Source of the DNA: JAHEFU01 sp041395205
GTDB lineage: Bacteria > 4484-113 > JAFGCY01
Length of the DNA stretch: 64,000 nucleotides
Direction: 5' to 3'
NCBI GenBank assembly: GCA_041395205.1
Contig: JAWLAZ010000003.1
Coordinates: 496,001-560,000, forward strand
In this document: piece after piece, positions 17,130 to 24,248 of the stretch
How positions within the stretch are numbered: position 1 is the stretch's first letter
Layout: every line of letters begins with the position of its first letter
Program-made: the position numbers and the translations under genes
The notes under the pieces: model-generated
What the model saw: only the letters and a program-made list of their open reading frames with translations
Told to the model about the DNA's origin: nothing
Database searches by the model: none

Positions 17130-17312
17130 GATTGGCAATTGCAGCCAGCGGTATGCAGGCCCGTCGTCATCAGATGCCGCATGAAATGTTCCTCTTCCTC
17201 GTAGTTCCTAGCGCAGGTTCCCAGTACGAGCATGGATTCCACCGGGCCTGCGAAACTGTAGTTGCCCATCAGGTACTACTGTTAGATGCCGCAAACCGGC
17301 TTGGGATGCTGA
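17130..17312 (-). pseudogene. hmgA relic (5' part of a homogentisate dioxygenase gene)
   Basis: The minus strand here reads QHPKP, then GI with an in-frame stop, LMGNYSFAGP, a gap, NYEEEEH, MRHLMT and LHTAG. These match in order the intact HmgA segments QHPKPDGGIY, LMGNYGFTGP, NWVYEEEEHP, MRHVMT and LHAAG at 14160-14380. Stops and deletions show it is dead. The rest of the gene is missing or unrecognisable, and 17313-17472 shows nothing clear. Confidence 0.8.
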
Positions 17313-17472
17313 AATCGGGAATGCCCCCATCTAGTTCATCTCCTTGTTGAACCTATGTTTGTCTGGTGCGCTTCGCATGAAAATCGTCCCGCCAGAACAA
17401 TGGAATCCCCACACGAAAGTTCATCCATGGAAACCATGTCGTCTATGGGTTGAACTCCCTCAGTGTTCTCTG

Positions 17473-17799
17473 TCAAATCGAAACCCGGCAGCAACGGCAA
17501 CCATAGAGCGCAGCTTGCCCGATTCCGTCAGGACCATCCTGCGGGTTCAGGTTCAGCCTGTAGATCTCCAGGTACTGTTGCTCAAATCCTTCCCATTTCC
17601 GCTTGCCGGATTCGGCCTGCAGCATTCCGGAATTATAGAAATAGAATGCGTCGACAAGTTCCCTGTCCCGGGCAGAGGCAATCAGGATCTCGATGAGTGA
17701 TTCGCCGTCAATGAAGAACTCGGGGTACGCATACCCACCACACTCGGCAAACCACATCGGATCCATGTGCCAGCGCAGCTCGAGAGTGTTGAATACCAA
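17473..17799 (-). pseudogene. Truncated paralogue of the 11849-12373 secreted protein
   Basis: A 108-codon ORF whose product shares LELRWHMDPMWFAE, FFIDGESLIEIL and SGMLQAESGKRKWE with the protein at 11849-12373. It lacks any signal peptide and starts directly behind the FAH gene's stop, so its 5' end is missing. The C-terminal tail (YGCRCCRVSI) looks like read-through of non-coding DNA. Together with the hmgA relic it marks a decayed second copy of this neighbourhood. Confidence 0.65.
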
Positions 17800-17812
17800 C
17801 TAGCCCCCCCTA

Positions 17813-18592
17813 TCAGCTGGCGCTCGCGGCCTCGCCCGCTACCTTGTTGGCAATCTTCCCGAGACCCTCAATCTCCAGCTCGACGAGATCGCCGCGCTTG
17901 ATCCAGCCGCCGGTGTTCTCCGGGCCAAGCTCCAGGATGCAGCCTGTGCCTACCGTGCCGCTGCCGATCAGCTCGCCGGGATAGAGCGTCACGCCATTGC
18001 TGGCACGCTCCAGCATCTCGCCGAAGCTGAAGTGGATGCTGTTCCAGTTGCCGCGGCTGATTTCCTTCCCGTTGACATGGCAGGTCATCGTCAGGTCAAA
18101 GCCCTTGCCGCTGCGCTTCGACTCCAGTTCGTCAGCACTGACGAGCACGGGGCCGACGGTGGTGGCGAAGTCCTTGCCCTTGGCCGGGCCGAGGTTCATC
18201 ACCATCTCCGCCTTCTGGGCGTCGCGCAGCGACCAGTCGTTGATCACGGTATAGCCGAGGATGTACTGTTCGGCATCCTCCGCCTTGACGTTGCGGCACT
18301 CCTTACCAATCACCGCCCCGACCTCCAGCTCGAAGTCGAGCCACTCACCGGCGGAGGGGAACTGCAGGTCCTCTCCGTTGAGCAGCAGGCTGTGCGAGTT
18401 GGAGAAGTAGAACACCGCAATCTTGTACCAGTCAGGGATCATGTCCACGCCGCGTCTGGCGCGGGCAGCCTTCACATGCTGCTCGAAGGCGTAGAAGTCG
18501 CGGAAGCTGCGGATCGGCAGGCGGCCCTCCGGGGTCTCGACGGCGATCACGCCGCCCTCATTCGGGTTGATGCGCACGAAGTTGTATTTCAT
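17813..18592 (-). CDS. Fumarylacetoacetate hydrolase family protein
   Basis: FAH-fold hydrolase of 259 residues, the final step of tyrosine breakdown: fumarylacetoacetate to fumarate and acetoacetate. Metal-binding acidic residues are present in DFELEVGAVIG (Glu88 and Glu90) and VINDWSLRDAQ (Asp119). SLLLNGEDLQFP and GSGTVGTGCILELG are also typical. The length matches short bacterial FAH proteins rather than the 420-residue animal enzyme, so the exact substrate rests on context. ATG at 18592 is chosen; a longer frame would run back into hpd. It begins one base after the hpd stop, so the two are translationally coupled. Candidate name fahA. Confidence 0.85.
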   Translation of the reverse strand: MKYNFVRINPNEGGVIAVETPEGRLPIRSFRDFYAFEQHVKAARARRGVDMIPDWYKIAVFYFSNSHSLLLNGEDLQFPSAGEWLDFELEVGAVIGKECRNVKAEDAEQYILGYTVINDWSLRDAQKAEMVMNLGPAKGKDFATTVGPVLVSADELESKRSGKGFDLTMTCHVNGKEISRGNWNSIHFSFGEMLERASNGVTLYPGELIGSGTVGTGCILELGPENTGGWIKRGDLVELEIEGLGKIANKVAGEAASAS

Positions 18593-18593
18593 A

Positions 18594-19709
18594 TCAGAGG
18601 TTGCCCCTTCTTTCCTGCTCCTGCTCGATGGCCTCGAACAGGGCCTTGAAATTTCCCTTGCCAAAACCGCGGCTGCCGCGGCGCTGGATGATCTCGAAGA
18701 ACAGCGTCGGACGGTCCTCCACCGGCTTCGTGAACAGCTGCAGCAGATAGCCCTCATCATCACGGTCGATCAGCACGCGCAGCTCCTTCAGCACGTCCAT
18801 CGGCTCCCTGATCTCGCCGACCCGCTCCTTGATGCCGTCATAGTAGTTGAGTGGCACGTTCAGGAACTCCACGCCGTTCTCGTAGAGCTTTGACAACGTC
18901 TCGATGATGTCGTCCGTGAGCAGGGCCACGTGCTGAGCACCGGCTCCCTCGTAGAAGTCGATGTACTCCTCGATCTGGCTCTTCTTCTTGCCCTCCGCAG
19001 GCTCGTTGATCGGGAACTTGATGGCGTAGGTGTTGTTGCTCATCACGATTGACATCAGCGCACTGTACTCGGTGGAGATGTCCTCGTCGTCAAAGGTGAT
19101 GTAGCGGTGGAAGCCGAACACGTTCTCATAGAACGCGGCCCATTCGTTCATGCGGCCCAGCTCCACGTTGCCGACGATGTGGTCGATGCGCAGAATGCCC
19201 GCATCCTTTCCAGGTACTTCATTCACGGTGAAGCCCGGCAGGAAGGGACCGCTGTAGTCCTTGTGCTGGATCAGGCTGTGCACGGTGTCACCATAGGTGC
19301 CGACCACGGCCCAGCGCACGGTGCCATGCTCGTCGGTCACGTCATGCGGCTCAACGATGCCCTTGGCACCCTGGCTCACGGCATAGGCGTAGGCCTTGTC
19401 GCAGTCCTCGACCTCGAAGGCGATGTCCTGCACGCCGTCGCCATGCTTGCTGAGATGACCGTTGATGCGGTGCCCGGAGTTGAGCGGCGTCGTCAGCAGG
19501 AACACCGCATTGCCTTGCTTCAGGGCATAGGAAGTGGTCTCGCGGTTCTTCGTCTCCAGGCCACTGTAGGCAAAGCGGCTGAAGCCGAAGGCATTGCGGT
19601 AGTAGTAGTCAGCCTGCTTGGCGTTGCCGACCCAGAATTCCACGTGATGGACCTGCTTGAGGCCACAGGGATTCTCGGTGCGCACCCTGTTCTCGCTAGT
19701 CACACTCAT
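18594..19709 (-). CDS. hpd: 4-hydroxyphenylpyruvate dioxygenase
   Basis: Two-domain vicinal-oxygen-chelate dioxygenase of 371 residues, converting 4-hydroxyphenylpyruvate to homogentisate with O2 and Fe(II). The iron ligands are His177 (GILRIDHIVGNV), His260 (GAQHVALLTDD) and Glu339 (LFFEIIQRRG), in the second domain. The C-terminal gate helix (GRGNFKALFEAIE type, here GFGKGNFKALFEAIE) is present. It heads a two-gene unit with the FAH protein; a hairpin separates it from the upstream diiron-protein gene. It provides the substrate for hmgA. Confidence 0.95.
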   Translation of the reverse strand: MSVTSENRVRTENPCGLKQVHHVEFWVGNAKQADYYYRNAFGFSRFAYSGLETKNRETTSYALKQGNAVFLLTTPLNSGHRINGHLSKHGDGVQDIAFEVEDCDKAYAYAVSQGAKGIVEPHDVTDEHGTVRWAVVGTYGDTVHSLIQHKDYSGPFLPGFTVNEVPGKDAGILRIDHIVGNVELGRMNEWAAFYENVFGFHRYITFDDEDISTEYSALMSIVMSNNTYAIKFPINEPAEGKKKSQIEEYIDFYEGAGAQHVALLTDDIIETLSKLYENGVEFLNVPLNYYDGIKERVGEIREPMDVLKELRVLIDRDDEGYLLQLFTKPVEDRPTLFFEIIQRRGSRGFGKGNFKALFEAIEQEQERRGNL

Positions 19710-19753
19710 GATTTGCCTCCCGTGAGCGTAGGTACCGTGCGGTTGTCATGCAA

Positions 19754-19792
19754 AAGGTCACCCGCCCGGCGATCTGCCCGGCGGATGACCTT
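19754..19792 (-). terminator. Hairpin after the diiron-oxidase gene
   Basis: Inverted repeat AAGGTCA...TGACCTT with an additional CCCGCC/GGCGGA stem, followed on the minus strand by TTTTGC. It lies between the haem-oxygenase-like gene and hpd and probably ends the former's transcript. Confidence 0.6.
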
Positions 19793-19813
19793 AATTCTAG
19801 TACGCGAAAATGA

Positions 19814-20659
19814 TCAGGCCTGGGCGCGGGCGGCAATCTCGTTGCGCTGCTTCATCAGGCCGTCCCAGAACACCTGGGTACCGTCCAGCATTTCCATGCC
19901 GGCGCGGATGAACTCCTCCTGGTTGAACTCAGGCTCCTCGAACATCTCATGCAGCTCGTCCCAGACGTGCTCCTTGTGCTGTTCCTCGATCTTGTCGTGC
20001 CAGGTGAAGAAGGCCAGCGGGATCTCGGGGCACTTGTTCGCCTTGAATTTCTCCAGACCGGCGATCAGGTCCTTCCAGAAGCCGGCGGCGGCCCAGTTCT
20101 CGATGGCGAAGCTGGAACCCTGGGCGGCGTTGTAGTCGTCCGCGCCGAACAGGCGGAACAGCTCATCGCAGAAGTGCAGGGTCTCGGTGGTGCCATGCTT
20201 GCGCTTGCCCATATCATCGAAGGTCAGGCCGACGGGAGCACCGAATTTCAGCAGCCACTCGAAGTGCGCGGCCTGGAAGCGGAAGGTACCGCCCTGGACG
20301 CTGCCCTCGGTACTGACCACGGCCGGGTCACCGTCACGGTCCTTGTCGGCATCGCTCATCTCCGCACTGGGAGCGGCAGCCTTCTTGTTGTTGTAGATCA
20401 CGCCCAGCTCGTTCATGAGGATTTCCTTCGTCTCACGGGCGCTCTCGAGGTTGCCGGCGTTGATCACGCGGTTGAGGCAGGCCAGCAGGAACAGGTTGCT
20501 GAACACACTGAACTGCACGGCGAAAGCCGCCACTTCCTCCTTGGTCAGGTCGGCGTCACGGAACCACTGGCAGTACTTGTTGTCAACGACAACGGGGTGC
20601 TGCATGAAGGTGTTCTCGATCTTCTCCTTGAACTGGTCAAAGGTCAGTTTCTCGGCCAT
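19814..20659 (-). CDS. Haem-oxygenase-like diiron oxidase/oxygenase family protein
   Basis: All-helical protein of 281 residues of the iron-containing redox enzyme (TenA/PqqC/CADD/UndA fold) group. Likely metal ligands lie in ETKEILMNELG, AIENWAAAGFW and the signature HDKIEEQHKEHVWDEL (H-x3-E-x2-H). The family includes CADD, which makes p-aminobenzoate from its own tyrosine, and fatty-acid decarboxylases and N-oxygenases; the substrate here is not known. ATG at 20659 is preceded by GGGAGAGA; an upstream extension to 20770 would cover the promoter. Its place directly upstream of hpd suggests an oxygen-dependent step on an aromatic amino-acid-derived compound. Confidence 0.75.
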   Translation of the reverse strand: MAEKLTFDQFKEKIENTFMQHPVVVDNKYCQWFRDADLTKEEVAAFAVQFSVFSNLFLLACLNRVINAGNLESARETKEILMNELGVIYNNKKAAAPSAEMSDADKDRDGDPAVVSTEGSVQGGTFRFQAAHFEWLLKFGAPVGLTFDDMGKRKHGTTETLHFCDELFRLFGADDYNAAQGSSFAIENWAAAGFWKDLIAGLEKFKANKCPEIPLAFFTWHDKIEEQHKEHVWDELHEMFEEPEFNQEEFIRAGMEMLDGTQVFWDGLMKQRNEIAARAQA

Positions 20660-20717
20660 CTGGATCTCTCCCTGGATTGTGATGATGCTTGGCGGGACGC
20701 GCACGGGGCGGTCCCGG

Positions 20718-20737
20718 CTAGGTATGCACCTAGTATA
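20718..20737 (-). promoter_or_regulatory. Palindrome overlapping a -10-like element
   Basis: CTAGGT-ATGC-ACCTAG at 20718-20733 adjoins, on the minus strand, a TATACT -10-like hexamer (20732-20737) about 60-80 bases upstream of the diiron-protein start. The arrangement suggests an operator overlapping a promoter. Confidence 0.4.
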
Positions 20738-20882
20738 TAACAAATGTATCCCGGCACCGGCCGAGATCATCTCTCATCTGTGACTTTTCACGCGGAATCT
20801 TTCTTAATAAGATTAAGCGGAATGGGACTGCAGTTCAGGACTCGCAGTGTGAAACAGGGCCTGCGTTGCCAAAAGGCAGGAA

Positions 20883-21395
20883 TCAGCCCGCCTGCTCTGC
20901 CTTCAGCTCACCGATCGCCATCACGATGAAGTCCGTCATCACCGGCTCTCCCCCGGCCTCGCGCACGCTGGTGGCGATCTGTGCCCGGTGGTACTGGCCA
21001 TGCAGCATGCTGTGGGTGAGAATGTCACCTAAACGCACGGAGATGTTCATTCCCTTCGGATTCACATAGCTGATCACGCGCGACAGGTCGTCCTCGCTCA
21101 GGCTGTCCAGATAGGCGGGGACAGCCACGTTCATCTCAGCCAGCAGATCATCGACCTGCTGCCATGAGAGATCCGGCCAGGAATCCAGCTTGCCGTCCGG
21201 AGTATCGTGGATGCGTCCCAGCCACATCTTCTTGGAAGTGAGGATGTGCGCCATCAGCTTGCGGCAGCGCTCGCTCTCCTCAGGCAGCGCGCGGGTCATT
21301 TCGATCGCGCGCTGGTTGGCCCACATGTCGTGGTGCAGCAGTCGTTTGAGCATCGGCAGCATGGACATGGAGTGCATTATATCGGAGTGATCCAT
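20883..21395 (-). CDS. DinB/YfiT-fold metal-dependent protein; candidate maleylacetoacetate isomerase
   Basis: A 170-residue four-helix protein of the DinB superfamily. The metal-binding histidines appear to be in LLHHDMWANQ and LTHSMLHGQYHRAQI. The superfamily includes thiol-dependent enzymes, among them mycothiol-dependent maleylpyruvate isomerase and bacillithiol transferases. No glutathione-type maleylacetoacetate isomerase is visible in this tyrosine-degradation region, so this protein is a reasonable candidate for the step between HmgA and FAH; that is inference. ATG at 21395 overlaps the stop of the flavin oxidoreductase by one base (TGATG), so the two are coupled. Confidence 0.75.
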   Translation of the reverse strand: MDHSDIMHSMSMLPMLKRLLHHDMWANQRAIEMTRALPEESERCRKLMAHILTSKKMWLGRIHDTPDGKLDSWPDLSWQQVDDLLAEMNVAVPAYLDSLSEDDLSRVISYVNPKGMNISVRLGDILTHSMLHGQYHRAQIATSVREAGGEPVMTDFIVMAIGELKAEQAG

Positions 21396-22465
21396 CAGCC
21401 TCCGACTGCCCAGCCATACTGCTGCGGCCATGGGGCGGATGCTTCCAGCTCGCGGGCAGCCTTGATCGCCCAGTGCGGTTCACGCAGCAGCTCACGTGCC
21501 AGCAGCACCATGTCCGCCTGGCCAGAGGAAACAATCTGCTCAGCCTGGCGGGCATCGGTGATCATCCCCACCGCCATCGTGGGGATGCCGGCCTCCCGGC
21601 GTACGCGCTCGGCGATGTGCACCTGGTAGCCGGGACCGACGGGGATCTCCGCCTGTGGGATGTTGCCACCGCTGGAGCAGTCAATGATGTCAACACCGAG
21701 CTGCTTCAGTTCACGGGCATAGGCCACGCTGTCGTCAATGCTCCAGCCCTCGGGATGCCAGTCCGTGCCGCTGATGCGCACCGAGAGCGGCAGCTCAGCC
21801 GGCCAGACTGCACGTACCGCTTCGACAACTTCCAGCGGAAAGCGCATGCGCTTCTCCAGGCTGCCGCCGTACTCGTCAGTGCGCAGGTTGGAGAGCGGTG
21901 AAAGGAAGCTGTGCAGCAGATAGCCATGGGCATTGTGCACTTCCAGCAGCCTGAATCCCGCCTGCTGTGATCGCCGCGCTGCATCCACCCACTTCTGCTT
22001 CAGTGTTGCCAGTTCCGCCACGGTCAGCTCATGCGGATTGCGCCAGCCTGCATCGAAGGGAACGGCACTCGGAGCCACGGCCTGCCAGGCTTCAGCCTCA
22101 TCCACGATCCCCCTGCCATCCGCCGGCCGCTTGGTGCCAGCCTTGCGGCCGGCATGCGCGATCTGTATCGAAGGCACCGCGCCCTGGGATTCAATGAAGG
22201 CGGCGATCGGGACCCAGGCACTGGCCTGCCCGTCACTCCAGATCCCGGCATCCTGCGGGCTGATGCGGCCTTCAGGCTCAACTGCGGAGGCTTCGGCGAT
22301 GATCAGCGCGGTGCCTCCGGCGGCACGGCTCCCGAGATGCGCCATATGCCAGGCATTGGGCACGCCGTCCTTCTGTTCGCAGGAATACATGCACATCGGG
22401 CTCATGCCGATGCGGTTGCGCAGCGTGACCGATCGCAGCTCAAGGGGTTCAAACAGTCTGGGCAT
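21395..22465 (-). CDS. NADH:flavin oxidoreductase, old yellow enzyme of the YqjM/XenA class
   Basis: FMN-dependent TIM-barrel ene-reductase of 356 residues. MSPMCMYSC carries the active-site Cys25 characteristic of the thermophilic-like (YqjM) class. QIAHAGRK, HNAHGYLLHSFLSPLSN, TDEYGGS and the C-terminal GMITDARQAE and ADMVLLARELLREPHW are all standard. It reduces activated C=C bonds with NAD(P)H; here it may act on unsaturated aromatic-breakdown products or detoxify quinones. It is upstream of, and coupled to, the DinB-fold gene, and 21 bases downstream of a glyoxalase-like gene. Confidence 0.9.
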   Translation of the reverse strand: MPRLFEPLELRSVTLRNRIGMSPMCMYSCEQKDGVPNAWHMAHLGSRAAGGTALIIAEASAVEPEGRISPQDAGIWSDGQASAWVPIAAFIESQGAVPSIQIAHAGRKAGTKRPADGRGIVDEAEAWQAVAPSAVPFDAGWRNPHELTVAELATLKQKWVDAARRSQQAGFRLLEVHNAHGYLLHSFLSPLSNLRTDEYGGSLEKRMRFPLEVVEAVRAVWPAELPLSVRISGTDWHPEGWSIDDSVAYARELKQLGVDIIDCSSGGNIPQAEIPVGPGYQVHIAERVRREAGIPTMAVGMITDARQAEQIVSSGQADMVLLARELLREPHWAIKAARELEASAPWPQQYGWAVGG

Positions 22466-22486
22466 GAAGCCTATATATCACCCTGC

Positions 22487-23269
22487 TCAGTACATCCTTT
22501 CATCGGGAGCGGTATTGAAGTAGATCACGTAGCCGTCAGGGTCGCTGAGCTGTGTGGACCAGCTTTCGTCGCTTTCCAGCTTCGCGTCGTAATCCAGCTC
22601 CAGCCCGGCTGCCTTGAGCCTTGCGGCAATGGCTTCAATGTCCCCGCCGCGGAAGTTCATGATCTGCCCTGGCCAGCTGTCCTGGTGGTCCGTTGACATG
22701 AGCGCGAGCTTGCACCAGCCATCTGAGAGCACGACGAAGCCGTACTGCTGCATGTCCAGTGTGGCGGGCAGTCCGAGCTGCTTGTACCAGGCCACGCAGT
22801 CAGCCAGGTTGGCAACGAAGATGCAGACTGAGAACCTGCCGAGCAGCGGCTGTCCCTCCGCCAGGCTGCCATCGGACTCGCCGACGGCCAGCCGATTGCC
22901 GGCCAGGAAACGCTCCAGCTCATCCGGGGCCGTGTCCATGAACAGGCGGTTGCCGGCTGGGTCCTCAAGCATGAAGCTGCCACTGCCCTGTCCGTTGGTC
23001 TTCGGTTCCGTGTGGAAGGCAATGCCTGCAATGCGTACACGCTCGGCCAGCTCATCAATGTTGGCACCGCGGAAGTTCAGCGTGGTCTCGCCCTCCACGC
23101 CTTGCCCGCAGTAGAGTGCGAGCTCCGTGCCCGCATTGTGCAGGATGGCCCAGCCCTGGGAGCGGTCGCCATCGACCTGCAGGAAGCCGAGCTTCTCGTA
23201 GAAATCGCAGGAGCGCTCAATGTCAGCGACATTGAGGCAGTAGTGCAGCCAGCCGAGTGGTTTAGACAT
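22487..23269 (-). CDS. Two-domain glyoxalase/VOC superfamily protein
   Basis: 260 residues made of two vicinal-oxygen-chelate repeats. The first (about 1-120) begins GWLHYCLNVADIERSCDFYE and ends FMLEDPAGNRLFMD; the second (about 140-260) begins RFSVCIFVANLADCVAWY and ends QLSDPDGYVIYFNT. Such proteins are lyases, isomerases or antibiotic-binding proteins. No specific function can be read. First gene of a run ending in the OYE and DinB-fold genes. Confidence 0.8.
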   Translation of the reverse strand: MSKPLGWLHYCLNVADIERSCDFYEKLGFLQVDGDRSQGWAILHNAGTELALYCGQGVEGETTLNFRGANIDELAERVRIAGIAFHTEPKTNGQGSGSFMLEDPAGNRLFMDTAPDELERFLAGNRLAVGESDGSLAEGQPLLGRFSVCIFVANLADCVAWYKQLGLPATLDMQQYGFVVLSDGWCKLALMSTDHQDSWPGQIMNFRGGDIEAIAARLKAAGLELDYDAKLESDESWSTQLSDPDGYVIYFNTAPDERMY

Positions 23270-23373
23270 GCGATGAGGATACTACGGGAAAGGAGTTTGG
23301 AGGTTACTGGTTGCAGGTTGCTGGTTGCTCATTAGAAGTAGCGCTGCGCTAACAGCCTGGCCAGGCGGCGGTA

Positions 23374-23607
23374 TTACCGCCGCTCTACTTCAGTAGTCCT
23401 CAGGGCATAGTTGGTGGTATGAGGCAACTCAATACCTTCTTCCAGCATCGCTGCCAGATGCGCTTCGAGTGCTTCCATGAATAACGCCAGCGCTTTATCC
23501 CGGCTGTCACCCACAGCAATACATCCGGGCACGTCCGGAGAGTAGGCACCCCAGTTGCTCTCGCCCCGTTCCAGGATGATCAGATAGTCAGGCATGGCGC
23601 TTGTCAT
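23374..23607 (-). CDS. HicB-like protein without an adjacent HicA
   Basis: A 77-residue protein with the HicB partial RNase H fold signature: PDYLIILERG, then WGAYSPDVPGCIAVGDS, then ALFMEALEAHLAAMLEEG. Classic HicB antitoxins partner a small HicA toxin, but none is encoded on either side. The ATG at 23607 overlaps the stop of the upstream gene by four bases (ATGA), so the partner may be that unrelated 214-residue protein, or this is a solitary HicB. No DNA-binding tail is present. Confidence 0.75.
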   Translation of the reverse strand: MTSAMPDYLIILERGESNWGAYSPDVPGCIAVGDSRDKALALFMEALEAHLAAMLEEGIELPHTTNYALRTTEVERR

Positions 23608-24248
23608 TGAATTGGTACCAGCACCACTTCCCAATCCAGCCATCCCGGTTTTTCAAAGTATGGAAGCAAATCAAATTCATCACCTTCCCAGCCACAGATT
23701 GATAGCAGTTTTCTATTGCTGAAGTGAAGAACGAGACCATTTGGATATGAGGGAATTTCCTTCCAACGTATCATTTCGACTTTCTCGATTGAGGTTCCGA
23801 TCAGCCAATCAAACTGAGAATCCATGAGACTGAAGACCCTGTGATAGTCAAAGAATTCCTCCAATCTTGATTCGTCTCCGGAAACAACATGCCTAGCATG
23901 CTCAGGAATTTTGGCAAATGGCAACGCACGGCCAAACGTTTCAAGCCAAACACTTCCATCTGTTCCGCTCTTACGTCCAAAGGAACAGTCAATTTGCTTA
24001 TCATCCTCAACTGAGAAAGATAGGTTCAGTTTGACGTCATCCCGTCCCTTGAACAAGTCCGGTGAATCCAAGTATGAGATGTCTGCTGTCAAATGCTTCT
24101 CATCAAAGAACCAGATACCTACCTTGGCATCAGTGATTGTTCTTCCTTTGATCAGCCTGACAACTTCCGCCATTTTGGCAATCCAGACATCTGGTTCATC
24201 GATTGGTGGCGATGTGAAGTCTTCTGGCGGTGTCCATTCCGTTCTCAA
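23604..24248 (-). CDS. Hypothetical protein coupled to HicB-like gene
   Basis: 214 residues, soluble, no signal peptide, no family recognised. It has a Trp-rich N-terminus (MRTEWTPPEDF, DVWIAKMAEVVRLIKG) and a C-terminal part with DSQFDWLIGTSIEKVEMIRW and LPYFEKPGWLDWEVVLV. The start appears to be TTG at 24248, whose last two bases fall in the stop of the acetoacetyl-CoA synthetase gene (TTGA). The gene is clearly less GC-rich than its neighbours, suggesting transfer. With the ATGA overlap downstream it forms a tight pair with the HicB-like gene. Confidence 0.7.
   Translation of the reverse strand: MRTEWTPPEDFTSPPIDEPDVWIAKMAEVVRLIKGRTITDAKVGIWFFDEKHLTADISYLDSPDLFKGRDDVKLNLSFSVEDDKQIDCSFGRKSGTDGSVWLETFGRALPFAKIPEHARHVVSGDESRLEEFFDYHRVFSLMDSQFDWLIGTSIEKVEMIRWKEIPSYPNGLVLHFSNRKLLSICGWEGDEFDLLPYFEKPGWLDWEVVLVPIQ

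Noticed and set aside
23290..23372. Repeat-like 'ggttactggttgcaggttgctgg' stretch and a GCGGCGGTA/TACCGCCGC hairpin
   Set aside because: Too short and single-copy in the window to call an element; the hairpin could be a weak terminator.
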